Assembly (NCBI RefSeq): GCF_036802865.1
Contig: NZ_DAIRVK010000001.1
Coordinates: 248,001-312,000, forward strand
DNA: 64,000 bases
DNA from: Sulfurospirillum sp036802865
Lineage (GTDB): Bacteria > Campylobacterota > Campylobacteria > Campylobacterales > Sulfurospirillaceae
Direction: 5' to 3'
Positions 23,731 through 32,324 of the stretch are shown in pieces. The notes under the pieces were generated by a model. It did no database searches. It was given only the letters and a program-made list of their open reading frames with translations, and was not told where the DNA came from. The position numbers and the translations under genes were made by a program. How positions within the stretch are numbered: the stretch's first letter is position 1; each line of letters starts with the position of its first letter.

Positions 23731-25397
23731 TGTTGCCTTATCTAAGCCATAAAGCCTTTATGCAACGCATGTATGGCGAGGCGCTTTTTAGCATTCCTGT
23801 TAATCTTGAATTTGGTTGCCCCAACCGTGAGCGTGATGGTAGTGGAGGGTGCTCTTTTTGCCCCGAACACGGTGCACGTGCTGCTCAAATTGCCGATGCA
23901 AAGAGTGTGGAAGAGCAGATCCAAAAAGCACTCTCATTTGCCAAAAGGCGTTATAAAGCCTCTTCGTTTGCTCTGTACATTCAAGCCTACACTGGAACTT
24001 TTGCTTCGCTTGTCACGCAAAAAGAGGCGTATGAAAAACTTTTAAATCTTTACCCTTTTCGCGCTTTGCATATTGGCACCAGACCTGATTGTTTAAGCGA
24101 AGCAACCCTCACGTATTTGAGTGAACTCGCTCAGAAAATCGATGTCGTAGTGGAATTGGGCGTGCAAAGTTTGCATGATGTAAGTTTAAAGCGAATGAAC
24201 CGTGGGCATAATGCAGCGTGCTCGCTTGACGCCATCAAACGTTTACATGCAAAAGGTCTGAAAGTTTACGCGCACCTGATTGTTGGTTTACCTGATGAAA
24301 CGCCACAAATGTGGCAACAGAGCGTGCAAGGTTTAGTGGGTGCTGGCATCGATGGGATTAAATTTCACAACCTTCACATTATCGAAAAGACGGATTTGGC
24401 GCGCGAATATGCTCAAACACCTTTTGTGCTTTTAAATGAGTATGAATATGCCGAAGCGTTGATGGAATTGTTACGCTATATTCCTTCGCATATTCCCATT
24501 TTACGTCTTGCTACCGACACACCCAATCTGGAACTTATTGCCCCAAAATGGCAGATGGCAAAAGGGCAATTTGGAGAATATATAGTGCAAAGCATGCACT
24601 ATCGTGGTATAAGACAGGGCGATTACATAGAAAAACTGCCTGTGCTTTTCTCTCCTTTAAAAACGGTTTTACTTGAAGATGGCAGTGTGAGTGCGTGGAG
24701 TGAAACATATCGTGATTATTACCACCCTAAAGCAGGTGCTTACCGCCAAGCTAAAGAACAATTTATTGAAAAATCAGATCTTAGAGCACGTCTTGAAAAA
24801 AGCGATGTTTCTCTTTTAGAGATTGGTTTTGGGATGGGATACAATGTACTTGAAGCATTGAAATTGGCTCAAAATGGAGCTAAAAATTCTTTGACTGTAA
24901 AGGCAATCGATCAGGATAGAATGCTCTTACAAAAAAGCATAGAGGTTGTCTCCGATCCTTTACATGTAAAACTTTTAAAGGCACTTTTTACATGTAACCA
25001 CTATGAAAGTGATTATACGAAGGTTGAGTTTCTGAACACTGAAGCGCGCTATGCCATCACGCATTTGAGTGAATCGTTTGATGTCATCTTTTTAGACCCC
25101 TTTTTAGAGAGCAATAACGCTTCTTTGGTTACATTAGAGTTTTTTCAAGCACTACGAAACCTCCTCAACCCAAACGGTGTTTTGGTTGCATCTACTTCTT
25201 TGTATGTAAGCCAAGTGGGACTTAATCTTGCAGGGTTTGACGTGCGCGTAAGCAACGATAAAAAGAGCGACATTAAGGGTCTTGTAGCTACGCTTTCTTC
25301 GTCAAGCATTTTGCATACAAAAGAGCCGTATCGTGATTCATACTTAACACTCAGCGATAAAGAGATTGAAACATTGCATCAAAAATCGTCTTTATAA
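23730..25397 (+). CDS. Radical SAM (TIGR01212/YhcC-YtqA type) fused to MnmC-type methyltransferase
   Basis: 555 residues. Residues 1 to about 310 form a radical SAM domain of the YhcC/YtqA family: CPNRERDGSGGCSFC supplies the three cluster cysteines, followed by IGTRPDCLSEATL and ELGVQSLHDVSLKRMNRGH. Residues from about 315 are an MnmC/DUF752-type methyltransferase: DGSVSAWSETYRDYYHPKAG, SAM loop LEIGFGMGYNVLEAL, and FDVIFLDPF. As I recall, Bacillus YtqA (MnmL) removes the carboxymethyl group of cmnm5U34 and a separate methyltransferase completes mnm5U. The fusion therefore suggests one enzyme for both steps on tRNA. RBS lies within the preceding gene. Confidence 0.82.
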   Translation: MLPYLSHKAFMQRMYGEALFSIPVNLEFGCPNRERDGSGGCSFCPEHGARAAQIADAKSVEEQIQKALSFAKRRYKASSFALYIQAYTGTFASLVTQKEAYEKLLNLYPFRALHIGTRPDCLSEATLTYLSELAQKIDVVVELGVQSLHDVSLKRMNRGHNAACSLDAIKRLHAKGLKVYAHLIVGLPDETPQMWQQSVQGLVGAGIDGIKFHNLHIIEKTDLAREYAQTPFVLLNEYEYAEALMELLRYIPSHIPILRLATDTPNLELIAPKWQMAKGQFGEYIVQSMHYRGIRQGDYIEKLPVLFSPLKTVLLEDGSVSAWSETYRDYYHPKAGAYRQAKEQFIEKSDLRARLEKSDVSLLEIGFGMGYNVLEALKLAQNGAKNSLTVKAIDQDRMLLQKSIEVVSDPLHVKLLKALFTCNHYESDYTKVEFLNTEARYAITHLSESFDVIFLDPFLESNNASLVTLEFFQALRNLLNPNGVLVASTSLYVSQVGLNLAGFDVRVSNDKKSDIKGLVATLSSSSILHTKEPYRDSYLTLSDKEIETLHQKSSL

Positions 25398-25414
25398 AAA
25401 CTACTTTAGTTCAA

Positions 25415-25449
25415 TAATTTACATAAAATTTACATACCTATTCTAAGAT
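25415..25449 (+). promoter_or_regulatory. psrA1 promoter with 11-bp direct repeats
   Basis: TAATTTAC and AAATTTAC half-sites begin at 25415 and 25426 (11-bp period; the shared core AATTTACATA is a 10-base exact repeat). TAAGAT at 25444-25449 begins 18 bp after the second half-site and 39 bp before the ATG. These are exactly the distances found at tsdA. Confidence 0.65.
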
Positions 25450-25482
25450 ACCTCCATAGAAATCTTAGAAAAAGGATGAAAG

Positions 25483-27774
25483 ATGACTCAAATGCTTAGC
25501 CGAAGAAGTTTTCTAAAGCTCTCTTCTACCGCTGCAGCAGTTGCAGGACTCTCAAGTATTCCCGGAACGCTGGGCGCACTGGAAGAGAGTCAAAAGCAAC
25601 TTAAAGGCAATGCCAAATTTACACCGAGTATTTGTGAGATGTGCACAAGTTCGTGTACCATTGAAGCACGTGTGGAAGATGGAAAAGGAATGTTTATTCG
25701 TGGTAATCCAGCGGATAAAGGACGAGGTGGTAAAGTCTGTGCTAGGGGAAGTGCTGGGTTTAATCAACTCTACGATCCACAACGCTTGGTGAAACCAATC
25801 ATGCGTGTAGGTGAGAGAGGCGAAGGAAAGTGGAAAGAGGTCAGTTGGGACGAAGCATACACTTTCATTGCCAAAAAACTCGATGATATCAAACAAAAAT
25901 ATGGTGCACACACCGTTGCATTTACCGCACGTAGTGGCTGGAATAAAACATGGTTCCATAATTTAGCGCAAGCGTACGGTTCACACAACCTTTTTGGACA
26001 CGAAGCAACCTGTCCATTGGCGTATGACTTGGCGATGGATGATATTTTTGAAAACGGAATCAGTCGTGATTTTGCAAAATCAAAATATATTATTAACCTA
26101 AGCCATAACGTATTTGAGGGAATTGTTATCTCTTACGCACGTCAGTACATGGATGCGATGGAACATGGTGGGAAAGTTATCTGTTTAGATCCTCGTTTTT
26201 CAACAATGGCAGCCAAAGCGAATGAATGGCATCCTATCAAACCAGGGCATGACCTTCCGTTTGTTTTAGCATTTATTCACACACTCATTAACGAAAACCT
26301 TTACAATAAAAAATTTGTTGAAAAATATTGCGAAGGCTTTGAAGAACTTAAAGCTTCTGTTGCTGAGTTTACCCCTGAAAAAATGGCAGTAGAGTGTGAT
26401 ATTTCAGCTGACATTATTAAACGAATGGCACGTGAATTTGCCAAGGCTGCGCCTAAAGCGATTTTCGATTTCTGTCACAGGGTTACCTTAACGCCTCAAG
26501 AGTTAGAGCTTCGCCGTGCGATTATGATGTGTAACGTTTTAGTTGGTGCGGTTGAGCAAGAAGGCGGTTACTATCTTAACAAAGGTGCGGGCTTTTACAA
26601 TAAATTCTTAGGTGAAGGTGATGCAAAAGCACCAACACTTAAAAAGCCAAAAATTCCTGCATATCCAAAAGTTGAGGTTCCTCGAATAGACCGCATTGGC
26701 GAAAAAGACAGTGAATTTTTCTTGGCAAAAAAAGGCAACGGTATCGTTACCCTTGTTCCCCATGCCGCACTCAATGAATTACCAGGGGTAGGTTATAAAA
26801 TTCATGGTTGGTTTATAGCACGTAATAATCCCGTTATGACACAGTCCAATACTGAAAATGTCATCAAAGCACTTAAAGCCATGGATTTGGTCGTTGTTTA
26901 TGATATACAAGTCTCCGATACCGCATGGTTTGCTGACATCGTTCTTCCTGATACAACGTACTTAGAGCGAGATGAAGAGTTTACAGCAAGTGGCGGTAAA
27001 AACCCAGGCTATTCAGTAGGTCGTCAAAAAGTGGTTGAGCCTATTGGCGAGTGTCGTCCAGGGTGGAGAGTGGCAAAAGAGTTAGCCGAAAAAATGGGCT
27101 TAGGAGCATATTTCCCTTACAAAGACATTGAAGATTATCGTCTGCAACAAGTGGGTGATAATATCGATCTTTTAGCCAAACTCAAAGCAACGGGCATGTC
27201 AAGTTTTGGTGTACCACTTCTTTTACAAGATAAAAAAAGTGTAGCAGAATTTGTGAAAAAATTCCCAAGTGCTGCAAGCAAAGTGAATCAAGAAGGTACC
27301 ATTGATTTTCCACATAAAATCAAACTTTTCAGCCCAGAGCTCGAAGCAGTTTCCAAAAAAGGTGCTTTAAGTTATGAGCCTTTTAAATACAAAGAAGCGG
27401 ATGAGCTTTATTTTATCAACGGAAAATCAGCAGTTCGTACAAACGGTCATAACGGTAACAATGCATGGCTTAACAATCTTTTAGATGATGCGGCAGTATG
27501 GATTCATCCAAAAACGGCAGAACGTCTTGGCATTAAAAATGGCGATAAAATTGAACTTTCCAATAAATATGCAACACAAAAAGGTAAAGCGCTCGTCACC
27601 AAGGGTGTGCGAGAAGACACCGTATTTGCGTACTTTGGATTTGGTCACATCAGCAAAGAGCTTAAACGAGCTTACGGCAAAGGTGTTAACAGCAATTCGC
27701 TCTATTCGCCTTTGGTATCGCCAAACTCAGGTATGAACCTGCATGTCGTTGGCGTCAAAGTCAAAAAAGCGTAA
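25483..27774 (+). CDS. psrA: PsrA/PhsA-like molybdopterin oxidoreductase, copy 1
   Basis: 763 residues. Twin-arginine signal SRRSFLKLS near residues 6-14. The N-terminal [4Fe-4S] cluster ligands are C51, C54, C58 and C86. The molybdenum ligand is probably C177 in FGHEATCPLAYD. C-terminal cofactor-binding segments include NGHNGNNAWLNN. Length and motifs match the catalytic subunit of polysulfide or thiosulfate reductase (Wolinella PsrA is nearly the same size as I recall), exported to the periplasm. Substrate could be polysulfide, sulfur or thiosulfate. It heads psrABC; 15 nt separate it from psrB. Confidence 0.87.
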   Translation: MTQMLSRRSFLKLSSTAAAVAGLSSIPGTLGALEESQKQLKGNAKFTPSICEMCTSSCTIEARVEDGKGMFIRGNPADKGRGGKVCARGSAGFNQLYDPQRLVKPIMRVGERGEGKWKEVSWDEAYTFIAKKLDDIKQKYGAHTVAFTARSGWNKTWFHNLAQAYGSHNLFGHEATCPLAYDLAMDDIFENGISRDFAKSKYIINLSHNVFEGIVISYARQYMDAMEHGGKVICLDPRFSTMAAKANEWHPIKPGHDLPFVLAFIHTLINENLYNKKFVEKYCEGFEELKASVAEFTPEKMAVECDISADIIKRMAREFAKAAPKAIFDFCHRVTLTPQELELRRAIMMCNVLVGAVEQEGGYYLNKGAGFYNKFLGEGDAKAPTLKKPKIPAYPKVEVPRIDRIGEKDSEFFLAKKGNGIVTLVPHAALNELPGVGYKIHGWFIARNNPVMTQSNTENVIKALKAMDLVVVYDIQVSDTAWFADIVLPDTTYLERDEEFTASGGKNPGYSVGRQKVVEPIGECRPGWRVAKELAEKMGLGAYFPYKDIEDYRLQQVGDNIDLLAKLKATGMSSFGVPLLLQDKKSVAEFVKKFPSAASKVNQEGTIDFPHKIKLFSPELEAVSKKGALSYEPFKYKEADELYFINGKSAVRTNGHNGNNAWLNNLLDDAAVWIHPKTAERLGIKNGDKIELSNKYATQKGKALVTKGVREDTVFAYFGFGHISKELKRAYGKGVNSNSLYSPLVSPNSGMNLHVVGVKVKKA

Positions 27775-27789
27775 GGGGAGGAAAAAACA

Positions 27790-28362
27790 ATGGCAAAAAA
27801 ATATGGAATGATCCACGACAATAACCTGTGCATTGGCTGTCAAGCGTGCAACGTTGCGTGTAGATCTGAAAATAAAATACCAGAATCAGTATATCGTTTG
27901 CAAGTATGGGTGAAACAAGAAGAGTACCCAAATGGAAGTTTGGGTTATGAATATCACCGCCAATCGTGTGTTCAATGTGAAAATACTCCATGTGTGAGTG
28001 TCTGCCCAACAAAAGCTTCACATGTCAATGAAGAGGGCATTGTTTTAGTGGACGTTGATTTGTGTGTAGGCTGTTTGTACTGTGTTGCGGCCTGTCCTTA
28101 CCAAGCACGTTATGTTCACCCTGTAACCAAAGCGCCTGATAAATGTACCTTTTGTCATGAATCACGTTTAAGTCGTGGCGAAGAACCAGCGTGTGTAACC
28201 GTATGCCCAACAGATGCACTTACATTTGGTGATCTCAATGATCCAAAAAGTAAGATCAACAAAATGCTTTCTGAAAAAGTTACTTACCGTCAAAAAGAAA
28301 AATTGGGAACAAGCCCAAAAATGTTTATCGTACCGAACCATAAAGGAGGGATCAACTCATGA
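27790..28362 (+). CDS. psrB: PsrB/NrfC-like four-cluster iron-sulfur subunit, copy 1
   Basis: 190 residues, no signal peptide; it would be exported attached to PsrA. Four [4Fe-4S] motifs are visible: CIGCQACNVAC, CVQCENTPCVSVCP, CVGCLYCVAACP, and CTFCHESRLSRGEEPACVTVCP. The conserved C-terminal tail (FIVPNHKGG) is typical of this subunit family. It carries electrons from the quinol-binding membrane subunit to the molybdenum site. RBS GGGGAGG; the stop overlaps psrC by 4 nt. Confidence 0.9.
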   Translation: MAKKYGMIHDNNLCIGCQACNVACRSENKIPESVYRLQVWVKQEEYPNGSLGYEYHRQSCVQCENTPCVSVCPTKASHVNEEGIVLVDVDLCVGCLYCVAACPYQARYVHPVTKAPDKCTFCHESRLSRGEEPACVTVCPTDALTFGDLNDPKSKINKMLSEKVTYRQKEKLGTSPKMFIVPNHKGGINS

Positions 28363-29312
28363 ATCAGATTTGGGGCTCAATGGAGCAATACTCAACTGTT
28401 GTATGGCATTGGCCGATTGCGGTCTATCTTTTCCTAGCAGGACTTTCTGCGGGAGCGATTATTTCGGCGATTGTGGTTAAATGGATGAAAGGCAATGATG
28501 TCTCTTCAAGCGATGGAATCATCAAAGCGGGCGCTATTTTGGCACCTGTTACGATTGGTGCGGGTTTATGTCTTTTGATTTTCGATCTTACCCGTCCATT
28601 GATGTTTTGGAAATTACTCATTCATTATAATTTTGGCTCGGTAATGACACTGGGTGTTTTAGCCCTGTTTGCTTACTTCCCTGTGGTGATCCTCTTTTTA
28701 CTGGGTGTCTTTAAAAAAGAGCTTATTGATAATGGACCGTTTAAATTTTTAGCGCCTGTTGCAGATTTTGCATTGGCTCAATCTAAAATGATAGAGAGTA
28801 TAACACTTGTTTTAGCGGTCGGTGTAGGTGCATATACCGGTTTCTTACTTTCAGCGATGAACAGTTATCCACTGTTAAATACACCAATTTTGCCAGCACT
28901 TTTCTTGGCTTCAGGTGTATCTGCAGGTATTTCAGCCAACCTTGTTGTAGGACTTTTATTCTTTAAAAGCTCAACAGGCGAGAGCAATGTGGGCTACTTG
29001 CACGGACTGGATGTCAAAGTTATCTTTGCAGAACTCTTCTTCCTCTTCATTCTCTTTGTGGGTATGATGTATCAAGGAGGTGCTACGGCACATGTTGCTG
29101 GTGCAGCTTTGAGTACAGGTGGACTTGCAAGCCTTCTTTGGATTGGTGTTATTGGTCTTGGGTTGATTTTACCTATTGGTCTTAATTTTGCACTGCCTCA
29201 CGGTGTCAAACACTCACATGGTTTTGTGATCTTTAATGCATTAATTGTTTTAGTGGGCGTTTTAGCACTTCGTTATTATATTCTCTATGCAGGTCAAACC
29301 TTCGTAGGATAA
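28359..29312 (+). CDS. psrC: NrfD/PsrC-like membrane anchor, copy 1
   Basis: 317 residues with about eight membrane helices, the NrfD family. The N-terminal MEQYSTVVWHWPIAVYLFLAG and the segment YTGFLLSAMNSYPLLNTP are typical. The subunit oxidises menaquinol (methylmenaquinol for polysulfide) and anchors the enzyme. It overlaps psrB by 4 nt and is followed by a good terminator at 29329-29360. Confidence 0.9.
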   Translation: MNQIWGSMEQYSTVVWHWPIAVYLFLAGLSAGAIISAIVVKWMKGNDVSSSDGIIKAGAILAPVTIGAGLCLLIFDLTRPLMFWKLLIHYNFGSVMTLGVLALFAYFPVVILFLLGVFKKELIDNGPFKFLAPVADFALAQSKMIESITLVLAVGVGAYTGFLLSAMNSYPLLNTPILPALFLASGVSAGISANLVVGLLFFKSSTGESNVGYLHGLDVKVIFAELFFLFILFVGMMYQGGATAHVAGAALSTGGLASLLWIGVIGLGLILPIGLNFALPHGVKHSHGFVIFNALIVLVGVLALRYYILYAGQTFVG

Positions 29313-29328
29313 GCCTTTCATTGTAAAA

Positions 29329-29360
29329 ACTCCCTCTATTGAGGGGGTTCCTTCATTTTT
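29329..29360 (+). terminator. Terminator of psrABC copy 1
   Basis: ACTCCCTC (29329-29336) pairs with GAGGGGGT (29341-29348) around TATT, followed by a T-rich tail. It isolates the first psr operon from the FIST gene. Confidence 0.75.
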
Positions 29361-29419
29361 AGTTACAATATGTAAATATGAAATCGTGTCATAGAACAAT
29401 CTTTCTTTAAAACAAGTAC

Positions 29420-29455
29420 TATTAGGCAAATATTAGGTAAATTGGTAGATAATAT
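29420..29455 (+). promoter_or_regulatory. 11-bp tandem repeat and promoter of the FIST gene
   Basis: TATTAGGCAAA (29420-29430) is followed directly by TATTAGGTAAA (29431-29441), two 11-mers differing at one base, then GATAAT at 29448-29453 as a likely -10. The helical spacing suggests a dimeric regulator, but the half-site is not the one seen at tsdA and psrA1. Confidence 0.5.
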
Positions 29456-29477
29456 TTTGTATAAGTAAGGCAAGACA

Positions 29478-32279
29478 GTGAAGCTGATTAACTATAGCTA
29501 CGAAACGCCGGAAGCATTAGAACACTTTACACGAACTTATTTTAGACCTCATGATCATCTTTTTATTCAGCTCTTTTGTGGCAATGTCGATAAAACAAAA
29601 ATTACAGAAATTCTTCACTTTTTCAAACAAAATTTTTCCAAAACAGTTATTATAGGTGCAAGTACAGCCGGTGAAATTAAATCGGGTCGCATTCAAAGTG
29701 GTACGATACAAATTAGCTTTTGCCATCTTGAAAAGAGCGTTGCCAAAGCTTATTATTTTGCAGATGTAAACTTTGAAAGTGGACAAAAAGCAGCTTTAAG
29801 TCTTTTAGAAAAAGAGACCAAAGTATGCATTGCATTAGCACACCCTTTTGCCAAGGATGATAGTGAAGATTTTATAGAAGGATTTAATAGCCTAAGAGCA
29901 GATATGCCAATAGCAGGCGGTAATGCAGCCGATGAATTTTTGTTTGAGAGTGCTTTTATTATCTGGGAAAATCAGATTGTAGATCAAGGCATTGTGATAG
30001 TAACCCTGAGTGGTAAAACATTACATGTCAATAATAACTACTCACTGGGTTGGACCCAAATGGGTAAAGAACTTAGCGTGACCAAGGTGGAAAAAGGAAC
30101 GATCTATGAGATCGACCACCAACCAATTCAAGAGGTTTATCAGCACTATTTAGGGAACGATGTTCTTCAAAATCTTCCCAATAGTGCTATGGAGTTTCCT
30201 TTTGTTTCAACACGTGATGACATTGAAGTGTGTCGTTCGCTTATTGGTGTCAATGCTGATGGCTCTCTTATTTTTTCAGGGCATTTGAGTGAGGGAGAGA
30301 AAGTACGTTTTTCGATTGGAAATGTTGAAGAAATTATGGATAAAGCTGTTGCCATACAGGAGCAGATTAATGAAAAACCTGTTGAAGCAATCTTCGTTTA
30401 TTCGTGTGCAGTACGTAAACGTTTTTTACAAAAACAACTCAATTATGAATTGGGACTTTTGCAGCAAATCGCACCCAGTGCAGGTTTTTTTACCTACGGA
30501 GAGTTTTTTCACTCAAAGCACAAAAATCAACTTCTCAATGTCACGACCACCGTGTTAGCGCTGAGTGAATCAGACTATATCATCTCGCATCCGTTGGGCG
30601 AAAAACCCGAAGTGAACTGCTCAACGCTTAAGTCTTTAACCCACCTTGTTAACACGACGCAACATGAACTTGATGTCAATCTAAACTTTTTAAATCAGTA
30701 TAAGATGATCTTGGATCAAAGCGCTATTGTGTCTAAAATGGATACCAAGGGAAATATAGTCTATGTTAATGATGCTTTTTGCAGGGTGACAGAATTAAGT
30801 AAACAAGAGATTATAGGAACACAACACAGCAGATTTAGACATCCAAATGCGGATATATTTCTTTACCGTGACCTTTGGAATAGCTTGCAACGAAAAGAGA
30901 TTTGGAGTGGTGTCCTTCACTGCATTAATTCCAAAGGGAAAACGTATTATATTAAATGTACTGTCATGCCTTTTTTAGATGAGAAAGGTACTATCGTTGA
31001 GTATATTACCAGTAGCATTGATATTACGGATCTTATTTTAAAAGAGCAGCTCATAGAGCAGCATTTTAAAGATGAACTCACAGGTTTTGGGAATCGCGAA
31101 GCACTCTTTCATAGGCTTCGTCTCGATACTGAGCAAAAACTTTTAATATTGCTCAATCTCGTAGGATTTTCGGAGATCAATGATTATTTGGGATACGATG
31201 TCGGTGATGATCTTTTAAAACAAATCGCTAATTTTTTAGTAAGAACCTTTGATAACCATGCCGAGGTTGTTTTTCGTATCAATGGCGATGAATTCGCCGT
31301 TTTGTTGGTGGAAGATGATCAAAAAATACTCCATACATTGCATGAGAAAATCAAGCGAATGATACACAGTCTTGAAAAAAAGGTCTTTACGATTAAAGGC
31401 TATGAAGTTGTGGTAAGACTCAATGTAGGGGTTGCAAGAGGCTCATCCGATGAGATTTATATGCAGTCGCATATCGCACTCAAAGAAGCAAAACTACACA
31501 ATCAAGCGGTTATGTTTTATGACAGCAATGAAACACTCAAAGTCAAAACTAAACAAAATATTCAAGTGATTCAAAAGATCAGGGCTGCGATTGAAAATGA
31601 TCGCATCGTGCCATTTTTTCAAGGTATTTATGACAATAAATTGCATAAAATTACCAAATACGAAGTGCTTATGCGCCTGCAAGAAGAAGATGGTACTTAC
31701 CTGAGTCCTTACTACTTTTTAGATCAAGCGAAGAAGACACGACTTTATGAAAAGCTTACCAAGATAATCATTCAAAAGTCTTTTGCTTACCTTCAAAACT
31801 TTGATGTTGATTTTTCGATTAATCTTACCAAAGGCGATATTCTCTCCTCATCTGTTAAAGAGTATTTGTATGAAAACATTAAAAAATATCAGTGCGCTCA
31901 TCGGGTCGTTTTAGAGATTGTTGAGTCTGAGGGTATTGAAAATTTTAGTGAGATTACAGCATTTATCCACGAGGTTAAATCTTTGGGATGTCGTATAGCA
32001 ATTGATGACTTTGGAACAGGGTACTCTAACTTTGCCTACTTGGACAAATTAGAGGTTGATATTATTAAAATCGATGGCTCACTCATTAAAGACATTGACA
32101 CCAATGAAACCAGTGCAATGACGGTTGAAACTATCATCTCTTTTGCCCATAAAATGGGCTATTCTATTGTTGCGGAATATGTGGATCGCATGAGCGTTCA
32201 AGAAAAATTACAAAGTTTAAAGGTAGATTTTTCACAAGGTTACCTCTTTAGTAAACCAAGCCCCATCATTTCACTTTAA
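29478..32279 (+). CDS. FIST-PAS-GGDEF-EAL signalling protein
   Basis: 933 residues, no membrane segment. FIST_N (about 25-215; IIGASTAGEIKSG) and FIST_C (about 220-370; FVYSCAVRKRFL) form a small-ligand sensor. A PAS domain follows (about 410-525; DTKGNIVYVNDAFCRVTEL), then GGDEF (about 530-690) and EAL (about 700-933). The cyclase signature is NGDEF (near residue 602) rather than GGDEF. The phosphodiesterase signature is EVLMR (near 729), with DDFGTGYSN and KIDGSLI retained. The most likely activity is c-di-GMP degradation or binding. It starts with GTG and sits between the two psr operons. Confidence 0.85.
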   Translation: MKLINYSYETPEALEHFTRTYFRPHDHLFIQLFCGNVDKTKITEILHFFKQNFSKTVIIGASTAGEIKSGRIQSGTIQISFCHLEKSVAKAYYFADVNFESGQKAALSLLEKETKVCIALAHPFAKDDSEDFIEGFNSLRADMPIAGGNAADEFLFESAFIIWENQIVDQGIVIVTLSGKTLHVNNNYSLGWTQMGKELSVTKVEKGTIYEIDHQPIQEVYQHYLGNDVLQNLPNSAMEFPFVSTRDDIEVCRSLIGVNADGSLIFSGHLSEGEKVRFSIGNVEEIMDKAVAIQEQINEKPVEAIFVYSCAVRKRFLQKQLNYELGLLQQIAPSAGFFTYGEFFHSKHKNQLLNVTTTVLALSESDYIISHPLGEKPEVNCSTLKSLTHLVNTTQHELDVNLNFLNQYKMILDQSAIVSKMDTKGNIVYVNDAFCRVTELSKQEIIGTQHSRFRHPNADIFLYRDLWNSLQRKEIWSGVLHCINSKGKTYYIKCTVMPFLDEKGTIVEYITSSIDITDLILKEQLIEQHFKDELTGFGNREALFHRLRLDTEQKLLILLNLVGFSEINDYLGYDVGDDLLKQIANFLVRTFDNHAEVVFRINGDEFAVLLVEDDQKILHTLHEKIKRMIHSLEKKVFTIKGYEVVVRLNVGVARGSSDEIYMQSHIALKEAKLHNQAVMFYDSNETLKVKTKQNIQVIQKIRAAIENDRIVPFFQGIYDNKLHKITKYEVLMRLQEEDGTYLSPYYFLDQAKKTRLYEKLTKIIIQKSFAYLQNFDVDFSINLTKGDILSSSVKEYLYENIKKYQCAHRVVLEIVESEGIENFSEITAFIHEVKSLGCRIAIDDFGTGYSNFAYLDKLEVDIIKIDGSLIKDIDTNETSAMTVETIISFAHKMGYSIVAEYVDRMSVQEKLQSLKVDFSQGYLFSKPSPIISL

Positions 32280-32292
32280 AGCCAAATTATCA

Positions 32293-32298
32293 TACAAT
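32293..32298 (+). promoter_or_regulatory. Possible -10 box of psrABC copy 2
   Basis: TACAAT in the 45-nt gap between the FIST gene and psrA2, 27 nt before the ATG. The 11-bp repeats of tsdA and psrA1 are not present here, so this copy is either read through from the FIST gene or differently regulated. Confidence 0.35.
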
Positions 32299-32324
32299 AG
32301 TATTAAACTAGACAAGGCTAAAGT

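Noticed and set aside
32284..32302. Search for the tsdA/psrA1 repeats before psrA copy 2
   Set aside because: Only one AAATTATC-like site exists and no second copy at 11 bp; not called as a site.
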